From positions 372,001 through 436,000 of the forward strand of contig NZ_BMWT01000003.1 of assembly GCF_014651375.1 (NCBI RefSeq): DNA of 64,000 nucleotides, given 5' to 3'. The notes under the pieces were generated by a model. It did no database searches, was not told the origin of the DNA, and worked only from the letters and a program-made list of their open reading frames with translations. Origin of the DNA: Tateyamaria omphalii. GTDB taxonomy: Bacteria > Pseudomonadota > Alphaproteobacteria > Rhodobacterales > Rhodobacteraceae. The first letter of the stretch is position 1, and each line of letters begins with the position of its first letter. This document shows, one piece after another, positions 28,414-37,389 of the stretch. A program made the position numbers and the translations under genes.

Positions 28414-28520
28414 CGGCGGATCAAGATCCGCCTTACGACGTCAATCGAATGAGAAGAGACAGAAGAAGGTTTGGGGCAGCGAATTGAAATCCGCGTTACG
28501 AGCAACCTGGTAACGCGGAT
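28410..28520. terminator. Paired hairpins between convergent moaE and the OmpA operon
   Basis: Hairpin 1: GGCGGATC (28415-28422) / GATCCGCC (28425-28432), extended by GTAA / TTAC with one bulged base. Hairpin 2: ATCCGCGTTAC (28489-28499) / GTAACGCGGAT (28510-28520), a perfect 11-bp stem. Both carry the same GTAACG(G)CGGATC core, so they are copies of one palindromic unit. Neither has a T-run. They probably act as a bidirectional mRNA-end barrier. Confidence 0.65.
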
Positions 28521-28538
28521 CTTTATCCGCCATTGTCC

Positions 28539-28865
28539 TCAGCTCGCCTGCTGCCGGTCGATCCAGGCGCGCAGCTCTTCTGCCTCATGACGCGCGTCGC
28601 GCAACCCATCCATCGCAGCACGCAATTCGGCTTCTGTTTGGCTCAGCTGGTTTGTCAACTCAGCTTCGCGCTGCTGCAGGTAGGTGATGGCTTGATCACG
28701 TGTTTCTTCAGCCTCGTGCAGCTCCTGGCTCATGCGGTCCAGTTCGGCGACGTCACCAGCTGCCACGCGGGTAAAGCGATGTATCAGCCAGTTGGCGAAC
28801 CAGCCAAGGCAAAACGCAATGAAAAGAATGATGGCTGTCGCAATGACAAACTCAGTTCTGCTCAT
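28539..28865 (-). CDS. Small membrane-anchored coiled-coil protein
   Basis: 108 residues from ATG 28865 (MSRTEFVIATAIILF). One N-terminal membrane helix (FVIATAIILFIAFCLGWFANWL) is followed by a long heptad-rich coiled coil (ELDRMSQELHEAEETRDQAI onward to the C-terminus). It overlaps the 3' end of the OmpA-like gene by 14 bp, so the two are co-transcribed. I do not recognise a function; an envelope-associated scaffolding role is inference from the layout. Confidence 0.75.
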   Translation of the reverse strand: MSRTEFVIATAIILFIAFCLGWFANWLIHRFTRVAAGDVAELDRMSQELHEAEETRDQAITYLQQREAELTNQLSQTEAELRAAMDGLRDARHEAEELRAWIDRQQAS

Positions 28866-30774
28866 CGTCCTGTCCTTCGGCGCTGTCCTCGGTGCCCGCC
28901 TCTGTATCGCCTGTTCCGGCAAGGGTTTCCAGCGTTGTTTCGCCTTCTGGTAACGAAGGTGTGGGTCGAATGAGCTTGAATTCGATGCGCCGGTTGGCTT
29001 CACGGCCTTCGTCGGTGTCATTTTCGGCGATTGGATCGGTTTCGCCATACCCTTTGGCTGAATAAGTTGATGTCAGCACGCGTCGCGCACGCAACTCGTT
29101 TAAAACTGATTGTGCCCGCGCCTGACTGAGGTTCAAGTTCATTTCTTCGCGGCCCTGGCTGTCCGTATGGCCCTGGATCTCCAGTCGTATGTCTCCGCAC
29201 TGACGAAGCACTTCGGCTATGTCATCCATCGTGCCAAGGGCGCTGGCATCAATCGTGGCGCTGCCTGGCTCGAAGCTGATCTTGGAGGAAGACAGGATCG
29301 TCGCAATCTCTGCCTCGCATTCGTCCGGGGTCGGCAACGCTGCCACAGGGTCGAGCTTCTCTTGGTAGATGACACGGATGTCGAACTCTTCCGCTTCTCC
29401 CAATTTCGAAGCGAGCAATGAGGCGATGTTCGTGCTGGCTTTTGGATTGCCGGTGTTGCCAGACACGGTCAACGTATCGGGTGTCACCGTCACTGCACCG
29501 TTCGAAAGCTTTGACAGGGCCTCAAGCCCGGTGAGCACGCGAACGGGCCAGTTCGATGGAAGGTCGTTCACGATGCGCGTTGCGGTATACACGCTGTCAG
29601 AGCCGAACGCGGCCTGCGCGTAGCTGTCCACCAGTGAGCGCAGGTTTTCATCCGAAATTCGGCCGCGCAATTGTACGAGTCCTTCCGGGCTGAGCGTGGC
29701 GATGAATTCCGGAGGGCCTTGGCTCGGGTCAACTGTTTCCGGCAGTTTTGCATAGAGCGCGAAGACCTCTGGCAGTTCATTCTCCAATTCGCCGACCACG
29801 CGATCAAAGTTGGCCTGCGGCGTCCCCTCGGCAGCAATTAGGGTGATGTCGGCGTCCGAAAACGTTACCGATCCCGCGCCCAACTTGGAAAGTGCAGCGA
29901 TTGACTGTGTAACGGCGACGCTCCACTTCGGGCTAGGCACGCCCATTCCAACGGTGCACGTCGCAGACCCGGTCAATCCCGCGTCGAGAGCCGCGGACAC
30001 AATTTGTGTGCGGGCAGCTTCTGTATCGGCAGAGCATGCGTCAAATCGCGTTCCGCTGTCGTCCTTTACCAGCCGCAGCGTGAATGGCGTGATCACAGGG
30101 CGGGGGGCCGCAATGTCAAGAGCAACACGGAGCCCGGGCGGCGCGGCGCGATTCAGTTGTTTCTCGAGCTGCGCCTTAGCCTCGGCGCTGTCCGTAATGG
30201 CCCGGATGGATACGCGCCCCGCCGTGACCGATACCTTGGCGCGCGGCAAACGCTCCATTGCCGCAAGCGCAAATCCCAGGGAATCTTCCCAACCGCCTGG
30301 CGCAGGATAGTCTGCCACTTCGATCAGGTCTGTTACGGGTACATCACCGGCAATCGCTGTGATGCGATCTACTATCGCTGTTCGATCCGTCGTGGCGGGT
30401 ATCAATCCGATAATGGAAAACCCGGCGTCATTGCGGAGAATTTCGGCTGAGAAACGGGGCGGGGCGATAGCTGCCGCTGCTTCCACTTCCATCTCGTCGA
30501 TAACACGGGCGGCATCCACAACGCTGCCAGCTGTCGAAAGTGCCGCAAAACGAACCGCTTCAGTAGGGGCAATGCCTGCCAGAGTGACTTGCAGGCCATC
30601 AGCTTGGACCTCGGCCCATGTCAAACCTGCTGTGTCAAGCGCGTCCCGTACGCCAATTTCCGAATTTTCTTCGATCAATTTGACTGAGAGGTTGGCTGTT
30701 ACCAATGCGAGTACAGCCGCCACGGCGAACGTGGTAACAACGATCAGAAGGGACGACAAACGCATGACATGCAA
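28852..30774 (-). CDS. OmpA-family protein with BON-like repeats
   Basis: A 640-residue envelope protein; the start may be ATG 30774 or 30765 (MRLSSLLIVVTTFAVAAVLALV, a signal anchor). Residues of about 35-95, 110-200 and 280-490 contain repeated BON-like units (GLQVTLAGIAPTEAVRFAAL; RAKVSVTAGRVSIRAITDSAE; NGAVTVTPDTLTVSGNTGNP). The OmpA peptidoglycan-binding domain lies at about 510-605 (IEIQGHTDSQG-type: LEIQGHTDSQGREEMNLNLS, then RVLTSTYSAKGYGE). An acidic tail follows. It probably links the envelope to the murein. Confidence 0.85.
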   Translation of the reverse strand: MHVMRLSSLLIVVTTFAVAAVLALVTANLSVKLIEENSEIGVRDALDTAGLTWAEVQADGLQVTLAGIAPTEAVRFAALSTAGSVVDAARVIDEMEVEAAAAIAPPRFSAEILRNDAGFSIIGLIPATTDRTAIVDRITAIAGDVPVTDLIEVADYPAPGGWEDSLGFALAAMERLPRAKVSVTAGRVSIRAITDSAEAKAQLEKQLNRAAPPGLRVALDIAAPRPVITPFTLRLVKDDSGTRFDACSADTEAARTQIVSAALDAGLTGSATCTVGMGVPSPKWSVAVTQSIAALSKLGAGSVTFSDADITLIAAEGTPQANFDRVVGELENELPEVFALYAKLPETVDPSQGPPEFIATLSPEGLVQLRGRISDENLRSLVDSYAQAAFGSDSVYTATRIVNDLPSNWPVRVLTGLEALSKLSNGAVTVTPDTLTVSGNTGNPKASTNIASLLASKLGEAEEFDIRVIYQEKLDPVAALPTPDECEAEIATILSSSKISFEPGSATIDASALGTMDDIAEVLRQCGDIRLEIQGHTDSQGREEMNLNLSQARAQSVLNELRARRVLTSTYSAKGYGETDPIAENDTDEGREANRRIEFKLIRPTPSLPEGETTLETLAGTGDTEAGTEDSAEGQDDEQN

Positions 30775-30830
30775 CCCTTTCTCAGGTCAGGTGCGCGGCC
30801 CGGTTTACGCGGCTTGGCGCGAGGGTTCAA

Positions 30831-31793
30831 TCATACGAGTAGCGCCGCACAGAAAAAGAGGAGCGGAATCGCGCCCGTATCCCGGTTGGCCCGAAACAGT
30901 TGCAGGCATTTTTTCGGGTCTTCAATGTCCAGTCCGCGCAGTTGCCATGCCATGTGCCAGCCCATGGCCCAAGGTCCCGTAAGGGCCAGTACCATTGCCA
31001 GCACATTGGCCGCATCGACAGCAGCAAAGATCACCGCGATCCCCATGAGGCCTACGGTCGCCATCAGGAATCGGCGCAGCCATGGCGCAGTGTTCTCTCC
31101 AAAAAGGCGCGCGGTCGATTTGACACCGATCAGGGCGTCGTCTTCGGTGTCCTGATGGGCATAGATCGTGTCATAAAACAGGGTCCATGCAATCCCGGCG
31201 AGGTATAGAACCACGGCAGGGGCTTCCAACTGCCCCGTATGGGCGGTCCAAGCCAATAGGGCGCCCCAGTTGAAAGCAAGTCCCAGAAACACCTGCGGCC
31301 ACCAGGTAAACCGCTTGGCAAAGGGATAGACCGCAACAGGCAGCAGGGCGAGAACGCCCAACAGGATGGCGGCGGCGTTGAAGGTCAGTAGAATGGCAAA
31401 GGCAATCAGTGATTGCAGGAACATCCAGATCATGGCGCCGCGCACGGTGACCTGACCAGACGGAATGGGGCGCGACCGCGTGCGCTCCACCTGTCCATCA
31501 AAGTCACGGTCGGTGATGTCGTTCCACGTGCAACCCGCGCCGCGCATCAGCCACGCGCCCAATGCGCATCCAATTGCAATCCACGCATCTTCCCATCGCG
31601 GGCTTTGATCGTGGATCATAGCCAACGTCAGTCCCCACAAGCAGGGCAGCAGCAGCAGCCATGTCCCAATGGGCCGATCCGCACGGCTTAGGCGCAGGTA
31701 AGGGCGGCTCCAAGCTGGGGCCAGCGTATCAACCCAATTGTCTGATACAGCGTCGGCGACTTGTCCATCTGGTGATGGCTGCGAGTTGGTCAT
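30831..31793 (-). CDS. ubiA: 4-hydroxybenzoate octaprenyltransferase
   Basis: 320 residues from ATG 31793 (MTNSQPSPDGQ). UbiA prenyltransferase with two Asp-rich motifs, NDITDRDFDGQVERTRSRP (near residue 105) and YDTIYAHQDTEDD (near 220), and eight to nine membrane helices. It prenylates 4-hydroxybenzoate in ubiquinone synthesis. Its start codon is only 12 bp from the divergent rsmE start, so its promoter must lie inside rsmE. Confidence 0.96.
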   Translation of the reverse strand: MTNSQPSPDGQVADAVSDNWVDTLAPAWSRPYLRLSRADRPIGTWLLLLPCLWGLTLAMIHDQSPRWEDAWIAIGCALGAWLMRGAGCTWNDITDRDFDGQVERTRSRPIPSGQVTVRGAMIWMFLQSLIAFAILLTFNAAAILLGVLALLPVAVYPFAKRFTWWPQVFLGLAFNWGALLAWTAHTGQLEAPAVVLYLAGIAWTLFYDTIYAHQDTEDDALIGVKSTARLFGENTAPWLRRFLMATVGLMGIAVIFAAVDAANVLAMVLALTGPWAMGWHMAWQLRGLDIEDPKKCLQLFRANRDTGAIPLLFFCAALLV

Positions 31794-31805
31794 ATGTAGG
31801 GGCCT

Positions 31806-32531
31806 ATGAGTGAAGCCAAGATCCGCCTTTATGTAGAACACCCCTTGGGACAGGGGCAATCGGTTCAACTGTCGCGGGATCAGGCCCATTATCTCTTTGG
31901 CGTGATGCGCCTGACCCTGGGGGCAGCAGTCTTGCTGTTTAACGGGCAGGATGGGGAATGGCGGGCCACGGTAGTCGAAGCAGGCAAGCGTGGCGGCGCA
32001 CTTCATTGCGAGGTTCAGACCCGCCCCCTGCAAGTGCCGCCGGATTTGTGGTTGATGTTTGCCCCGATCAAGAAGGCACGCACGGACTTCATTGTTGAAA
32101 AGGCGGCCGAGATGGGCGCGCGGCGGATTGTGCCAGTTCAGACCGATTTTACCAACGCGGGGCGCGTGCAGCGCGACCGTCTGCAGGCCCACGCGGTCGA
32201 GGCGGCAGAACAATGCGGTGGCACCTATGTGGCAGAGGTCACGGATATGGTGCGCCTCGACCGCGCGCTGGCCGATTTGGGCGAGCGAAAGGTGATGTTT
32301 TGTGACGAGGCCCTGGCGGAGGCGGAGGACACCTCCGCCTTACTGGACACTCCCGGGCCTTGGGCGATCCTGATCGGGCCAGAGGGTGGGTTTTCTGAAA
32401 GAGAACGTGCCCGGTTGCATAGGCTGGAGGCAGCGTATGCCGTGCAATTGGGACCACGTATTCTGCGCGCCGATACGGCGGCTGTCGCCGCACTGACAGT
32501 CTGGCAGCAGACGTTGGGGGATTGGCGGTGA
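31806..32531 (+). CDS. rsmE: 16S rRNA (uracil(1498)-N(3))-methyltransferase
   Basis: A 241-residue SPOUT-class methyltransferase. The N-terminal PUA-like part (VQLSRDQAHYLFGVMRLTLGA), the DFIVEKAAEMGARRIVPVQ segment and the SAM-binding trefoil knot AILIGPEGGFSERERARL with the C-terminal LGPRILRADTAAVAAL are all present. It methylates U1498 of 16S rRNA. It overlaps the next gene by four bases (GTGA). Confidence 0.96.
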   Translation: MSEAKIRLYVEHPLGQGQSVQLSRDQAHYLFGVMRLTLGAAVLLFNGQDGEWRATVVEAGKRGGALHCEVQTRPLQVPPDLWLMFAPIKKARTDFIVEKAAEMGARRIVPVQTDFTNAGRVQRDRLQAHAVEAAEQCGGTYVAEVTDMVRLDRALADLGERKVMFCDEALAEAEDTSALLDTPGPWAILIGPEGGFSERERARLHRLEAAYAVQLGPRILRADTAAVAALTVWQQTLGDWR

Positions 32532-33394
32532 ACGTATTGGCTCCAAACGGTCTTTGCCGCGCTAGACCCGACGATGCCCCAGCCATTGAACGTTTCCTGT
32601 CCAGGTATTCCGAGACATCCATGTTCCTGCGGTCCAATCTGGCCGAATGGGGGATCGGAAATGCGGACAGCGCGCATGCAACGGACTATGTTCTTTGGCG
32701 CGATGATGGTTCAAAGATCAGTGCCGTCTTTGGTCTAACGAAATCTGGTTATCTTTTGGTGCAGATGCCGGATCAGATCTCAGATCTCAGATCTTTGAAG
32801 CCCTTCTGGTCTGGGCGCAAGGTTATCGGTATGAGCGGCGCGTCGGATCAGGTCACGCATGTTTTGTCCGCATTGGGTTTTAGGCCTAGTGACCAGGATA
32901 TGGCCGAGGATGAGCCGTTGCTTGCTCTCGACTTGAACAAACTCGAGCCGGCGCACGACACGTTACGATCGCCACGCATGGGGGATCGGAATCTGCTTTT
33001 GAAATGGTTCTCGGGTTATGGCGCGGATACTGGACTGCCCTTTGCCGACGCGGACATTGAGCATCGAGTCGAGCGTGCTCTGAGGGATGGGCATGTGCAA
33101 ATACTCGAAGAGGATGGGCGCCCGGTTGCGATGACATCGACGAATGCGGTTGTAGATGACACAGTCCAAATTGGAGGTGTGTTTGTGCCCGAGTCGCTGC
33201 GAAACCGGGGCTATGGCCGCAGGGTTGTTGCAGCACAGTTGGCCCAGGCGCGGGATAACGGGGCGCGCCGCGCAATTCTGTTTGCCGCGAGCAAGGCGGC
33301 TGAAGCGGCCTATGTTGCCATTGGGTTTCATCGCATCGGCACATATCGCGTCGTGATTTTAAAAACACCAAAGACAATTGGGAAGGCTCATTGA
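32528..33394 (+). CDS. GNAT family acetyltransferase
   Basis: 288 residues from GTG 32528, which overlaps the rsmE stop (GTGA); a TTG two codons earlier is also possible. The C-terminal half carries the GNAT acetyl-CoA motif (VGGVFVPESLRNRGYGRRVV-like: IGGVFVPESLRNRGYGRRVV) and AAYVAIGFHRIGTYRVV. The N-terminal 150 residues (FLSRYSETSMFLRSNLAEWG) form a degenerate second GNAT lobe. Substrate unknown. It is co-transcribed with rsmE and the following membrane protein. Confidence 0.88.
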   Translation: MNVLAPNGLCRARPDDAPAIERFLSRYSETSMFLRSNLAEWGIGNADSAHATDYVLWRDDGSKISAVFGLTKSGYLLVQMPDQISDLRSLKPFWSGRKVIGMSGASDQVTHVLSALGFRPSDQDMAEDEPLLALDLNKLEPAHDTLRSPRMGDRNLLLKWFSGYGADTGLPFADADIEHRVERALRDGHVQILEEDGRPVAMTSTNAVVDDTVQIGGVFVPESLRNRGYGRRVVAAQLAQARDNGARRAILFAASKAAEAAYVAIGFHRIGTYRVVILKTPKTIGKAH

Positions 33395-33927
33395 TGTTCT
33401 TCAGATCCGAAGCAAAAGCCACCCTGTGGCGCTGGCGCGAGGTGCTGGCGGGTGTTGCGCTGGCGATCCTAGCGCTTTGGTGGCTGGCCCAGGCGCGAGG
33501 TGTGCTGGGGTATATTGCTCCGGTCATGCTGGTGGGGGCAGGGGCGTTGATCATGGTTGGTCTTCAACGCGGCCGCTTTCGCGGGGCAGGTGGCGGGCTT
33601 GGCACTGTGCAGGTGGACGAAGGCGAGGTGACGTATTTCGGCCCTCTCAGCGGCGGATCGGTGTCCTTGCGCGAAGTGCAGCGTGTGACATTGGACGGGG
33701 CACAGTCCCCTGCGCATTGGCGTCTCGATCAACCACATCACCCGCCGCTGATGATCCCGGTGGACGCCGACGGGGCAGATGCGCTGTTTGACGCCTTTGC
33801 CGCGCTGCCAGGGTTAAGAACCGAACGGATGCTGGCCCAGCTTCGAGCGGGTGCGGGCGAACCCGTCCTGATATGGGAACGCAGCGCTCCTACGCTGGCG
33901 CAAATGCAGCCGCGCGGGCGGGCATGA
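33394..33927 (+). CDS. Membrane protein of unknown function
   Basis: 177 residues from ATG 33394, which overlaps the stop of the GNAT gene (TGATG). Two hydrophobic helices near the N-terminus (EVLAGVALAILALWWLAQA, YIAPVMLVGAGALIMVGL) precede a cytosolic domain (VQVDEGEVTYFGPLSGGSV, then SLREVQRVTLDG). The pattern is common in Rhodobacterales next to gshA and may be a bPH-like domain, but no function is known. Confidence 0.8.
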   Translation: MFFRSEAKATLWRWREVLAGVALAILALWWLAQARGVLGYIAPVMLVGAGALIMVGLQRGRFRGAGGGLGTVQVDEGEVTYFGPLSGGSVSLREVQRVTLDGAQSPAHWRLDQPHHPPLMIPVDADGADALFDAFAALPGLRTERMLAQLRAGAGEPVLIWERSAPTLAQMQPRGRA

Positions 33928-34062
33928 TGTCTTGCGTCCAAGGGGGGACCTGCGCGCGGATGCGCACGACCCCGTGATTTGGTGCACGGCTGCCGTGCAT
34001 TGACACCCTCGGCAATTCGCACCATCCCTTGCAGCCTGAGACAAAGAAATGCGGAGCGCCCC

Positions 34063-35433
34063 ATGTCCATTCCTCAGTCCGGTGGCGGGCCAATCGAACA
34101 TCATGACCAGCTGGCGCAATACCTGGCAGATGGATGCAAGCCCAAGGCAGACTGGCGCATCGGCACCGAACACGAAAAGTTTGGCTATTGCCGTGACACG
34201 CTCAAACCGCTGCCCTATGAAGGCGCGCGATCGATCGAGGCGGTACTCAGCGCCCTGCGAGATCGTCATAACTGGGCGGAACTGCGTGAAGGCGGCAAAC
34301 TGATTGGTCTGGAAAAGGACGGGGCAAACATCTCGCTCGAACCCGGTGGTGCGCTTGAACTCTCTGGTGCCCCGCTCGAAACGATCCATGAAACGTGTGA
34401 CGAGGTTAATCAGCACCTACGCGAGGTGATGGACATCGCCAACGAGATCGGCGTCGGTTTCATCGGACTTGGTGCCGCACCGATCTGGACCCACGAAGAA
34501 ATGCCGCTGATGCCCAAGGGGCGCTACAAGCTGATGGATGCCTACATGGGCAAGGTCGGCACCATGGGGCGCACGATGATGCGGCGCACTTGTACCGTGC
34601 AGGTCAACCTGGACTTCGAGTCAGAGGCCGACATGGTTCAAAAAATGCGCGTTGCCGTGGCCTTGCAGCCGGTTGCGGTGGCTTTGTTTGCCAACTCACC
34701 TTTCTTCGAAAACAAGTTGAACGGTCACAAATCCTGGCGCAGCCGAGTTTGGCGTGACCTTGATCCGGCGCGCACTGGCATGGTGCCATTCGTGTTCGAG
34801 GATGGCTTCGGTTTTGAACGCTGGGTAGAATACGCGCTGGATGTGCCGATGTACTTCGTCTACCGCGACGGCCAATACATCGATGCGCTGGGCCAGTCCT
34901 TCCGCGACTTTCTTAAAGGTGAACTGCCTGCGTTGCCTGGAGAAACGCCGCTGCTCAGCGACTGGGCCGATCATCTGACAACGGCTTTCCCCGAGGCACG
35001 GGTCAAGAAGTTCATTGAAATGCGCGGGGCGGATGGTGGCCCTTGGCGGCGCCTGTGTGCCTTGCCCGCTTTCTGGGTTGGCCTGACCTATGACCAGACG
35101 GCTTTGGACGCGGCATGGGAGCTCGTTAAGGGGCTCGATGCCGAGACACGTGAAGGATTGCGCGTTGCAGCCTCGGTTGACGGGTTACAAGCCGAGGTGA
35201 ATGGGGTCAGGATGCACGACCTTGCTCGTGAGGCGGTTGCGATTTCCCACGCGGGGCTGCAGGCGCGTGCCCGTCCCGGTGCCGGAGGTTTGGTGCCGGA
35301 CGAGACCCATTTCCTGAACGCTCTGCAGGAAAGTGTTGAAACGGGCAAAGCGCCTGCGGACGAGTTGCTGGATCATTACCATGGAGATTGGAAGGGCGAC
35401 ATCAGTCGGGTGTTTTCTGAATACTCTTATTGA
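34063..35433 (+). CDS. gshA: Glutamate--cysteine ligase, plant/alphaproteobacterial type
   Basis: 456 residues from ATG 34063 (MSIPQSGGGPIEHHDQLAQYL). It catalyses the first step of glutathione synthesis. WRIGTEHEKFGY, NISLEPGGALELSGAPL, KGRYKLMDAYMGKVGTMGRTMMRRTCTVQVNLDF and FIEMRGADGGPWRRLCALPAFWVGL match the class 3 (plant-like) enzymes. Cysteines possibly involved in redox control lie in the first third (CKPK, YCRDT, TCDE). It is a stand-alone gene behind a 135-bp gap. Confidence 0.96.
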   Translation: MSIPQSGGGPIEHHDQLAQYLADGCKPKADWRIGTEHEKFGYCRDTLKPLPYEGARSIEAVLSALRDRHNWAELREGGKLIGLEKDGANISLEPGGALELSGAPLETIHETCDEVNQHLREVMDIANEIGVGFIGLGAAPIWTHEEMPLMPKGRYKLMDAYMGKVGTMGRTMMRRTCTVQVNLDFESEADMVQKMRVAVALQPVAVALFANSPFFENKLNGHKSWRSRVWRDLDPARTGMVPFVFEDGFGFERWVEYALDVPMYFVYRDGQYIDALGQSFRDFLKGELPALPGETPLLSDWADHLTTAFPEARVKKFIEMRGADGGPWRRLCALPAFWVGLTYDQTALDAAWELVKGLDAETREGLRVAASVDGLQAEVNGVRMHDLAREAVAISHAGLQARARPGAGGLVPDETHFLNALQESVETGKAPADELLDHYHGDWKGDISRVFSEYSY

Positions 35434-35612
35434 CAGCCATAATCCTGCCGCAAGACGCAACGACAGGCCTCAAATCAATGTGAAAACAGTGCCTTGCCCG
35501 CTTGAATGAAAGTGACATGCCGTTGGCGCAGTTGAATTCAGTCGCCCACCTCGCGCACAGACATCCGTGAGGAGTCGTCTGGTAATGCCATAGCGCTGAA
35601 AGGGATCGCCGT

Positions 35613-37028
35613 TCAGGCGGCAGGGCGGCTCAGGATCACGCGATTGCGTCCCTTCGCCTTCGCTCCGTAAAGTGCCTTATCTGCGCGGTCGAGCAACGCC
35701 TGAGGTGTCTGGGCAACCGATGTCTTCGTGCCGCCGACGGGGTCCACGACGGTCATGCCTATTGAGATCGTGGCATCAACCGGCGATGTTCCGTCTGGCA
35801 GCTCGAAAGGCGTGGTCTGGATGATTTCGCACAACCGTTTGGCCGCCTTGCGCGCGTTTACGAGATCTACTCCCGGCAGCACGATCAGGAACTCTTCGCC
35901 TCCGATCCGCGCCACAAGGTCGACCGCCCGCAGGTTCTCTTTCAACCTGCGGCCTGCTTCGATCAAAACAGCATCGCCTGCTGCGTGGCCGAGCGTGTCA
36001 TTGATACGTTTGAAGTGATCCATATCAGCCACCATCACCGCATACGGCTTGCCTGTGCGCGCCGCCCGCTCAGCAATGCGCGCCAGGTGCGGCATTGCAT
36101 AGCGGCGGTTGTGCAACCCGGTAAGCGGATCGATGACCGCCGCTTCGATTCCGGACCGAACGGTATCACGCAGTGAATCGGTTACCAGCTTCCTGCTCAG
36201 CAAAGCTTCGAGCCGCAGTGCCAATTCCTCCGAAGACCGAGTGCAACGCATCAGATCATTGGCGCCCATATCCAGCATTTGTGCGCCGAGTGTTGCTTGC
36301 TCTCCGTCGAGCATCACAAGGATCGCGCAATGGCGTGTGTTGGCTTGACTGCGTATCGTGGCCAGCAATTGCAACATCTGTGGTCCTTCATCTGGACCGA
36401 TCACCAGAACAAATGCGTCGGGTGTGCGGCCTGGCGCAGTCTCTGACACAGCAGTGGCCGGCTTGGTAAAAACTGTTGTTGCACTGATCCGGTTGGACAA
36501 GGCGTCAATCCAGGGATCCGCTACTGCCGGGTTCTCGGCGACGATGCGCACGGTTTGTGCCGGTGAGAAATTTGCGACCGCTTCCCCAAAACCCAGAGCG
36601 CGAGAAGTTCCTTCGCGAAGGATCCATTCGCTTGCAGTCGCATACGCACGAATGATCGAGCGGGTTCGAGCCAGAAGCAGTGCGTCGTTGATCGGCTTTT
36701 GCAACACATCATCGATGCCGCCCGCGAGCAAGCGCAAGCGTTCGGCTTCGTTGTCGACGCAGTTCAGCACAATGATTGGCATTTTTCCGGCCAAACCCAT
36801 CTTGCGAACCCGTGCAAGCAGACCCAGCGGATCACCGTCAGGAAGAACTCCGGCACACAGGATCAAGTCAGGCGTCTCTTGGGATAAAACGTTAACGGCT
36901 TCCGCAATCGAGCTTGCTTGCAACATGTTGTAGTGGCTGGCCGCCAATTTGACGCGCAGCACAATGCGATTTGTCGCAATTGGGTCTATGACGAGGACCT
37001 TACCGTGCATGAGACGCTTCCAATTCAT
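35613..37028 (-). CDS. PleD-like diguanylate cyclase with degenerate receiver domains
   Basis: 471 residues: receiver 1 (7-125), receiver 2 (about 160-285) and a GGDEF domain (about 305-465). The cyclase looks active: RIGGEEFLIVLPG carries GGEEF, and RAVD five residues before it is an RxxD inhibitory site for c-di-GMP. Receiver 1 keeps K111 but reads PDLILCAGVLPD, so the phospho-acceptor position (residue 59) is Ala, not Asp, and the acidic pair is D15-P16. Receiver 2 also lacks a clear acceptor. Control therefore probably does not run through phosphorylation of receiver 1. Confidence 0.92.
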   Translation of the reverse strand: MNWKRLMHGKVLVIDPIATNRIVLRVKLAASHYNMLQASSIAEAVNVLSQETPDLILCAGVLPDGDPLGLLARVRKMGLAGKMPIIVLNCVDNEAERLRLLAGGIDDVLQKPINDALLLARTRSIIRAYATASEWILREGTSRALGFGEAVANFSPAQTVRIVAENPAVADPWIDALSNRISATTVFTKPATAVSETAPGRTPDAFVLVIGPDEGPQMLQLLATIRSQANTRHCAILVMLDGEQATLGAQMLDMGANDLMRCTRSSEELALRLEALLSRKLVTDSLRDTVRSGIEAAVIDPLTGLHNRRYAMPHLARIAERAARTGKPYAVMVADMDHFKRINDTLGHAAGDAVLIEAGRRLKENLRAVDLVARIGGEEFLIVLPGVDLVNARKAAKRLCEIIQTTPFELPDGTSPVDATISIGMTVVDPVGGTKTSVAQTPQALLDRADKALYGAKAKGRNRVILSRPAA

Positions 37029-37104
37029 TGCAAAAGCCGTGCATTCGGTTTTTGATCGTTTAGGTTAACAAAGCGTTTCCATCAGACTGCAGAGGCCAAA
37101 CTTG

Positions 37105-37389
37105 ATGTCCCGTTCGCAAGAATCCGCCGAAACTGTCGGTCTACAGGCCGTTGCCTGGATGGTTGGGAACGAAGAGCTGCTTCCCGTATTCCTGGGGGCC
37201 ACCGGCGCCAGCGAAGCCGACATGCGCTCCGGTGTGGGTGATCCGGCTTTTCTGGGGGGCTTGTTGGATTTCATCATGATGGACGATGCATGGGTCACCG
37301 CGTTTTGCGATGCACAGGGATTGTCTTACGATACGCCAATGCGCGCGCGTATGGCTTTGCCTGGCGGCGGAGAAGTGCATTGGACGTGA
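37105..37389 (+). CDS. DUF3572 family protein
   Basis: A 94-residue helical protein (AVAWMVGNEELLPVFLGATG, then PAFLGGLLDFIMMDDAWVTAF), a family found mainly in alphaproteobacteria with no known function. The start is ATG 37105 (the TTG one codon earlier is unlikely). It is divergent from the pleD-like gene (76 bp) and overlaps the HAD gene by four bases (GTGA), so the pair is coupled. Confidence 0.85.
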   Translation: MSRSQESAETVGLQAVAWMVGNEELLPVFLGATGASEADMRSGVGDPAFLGGLLDFIMMDDAWVTAFCDAQGLSYDTPMRARMALPGGGEVHWT

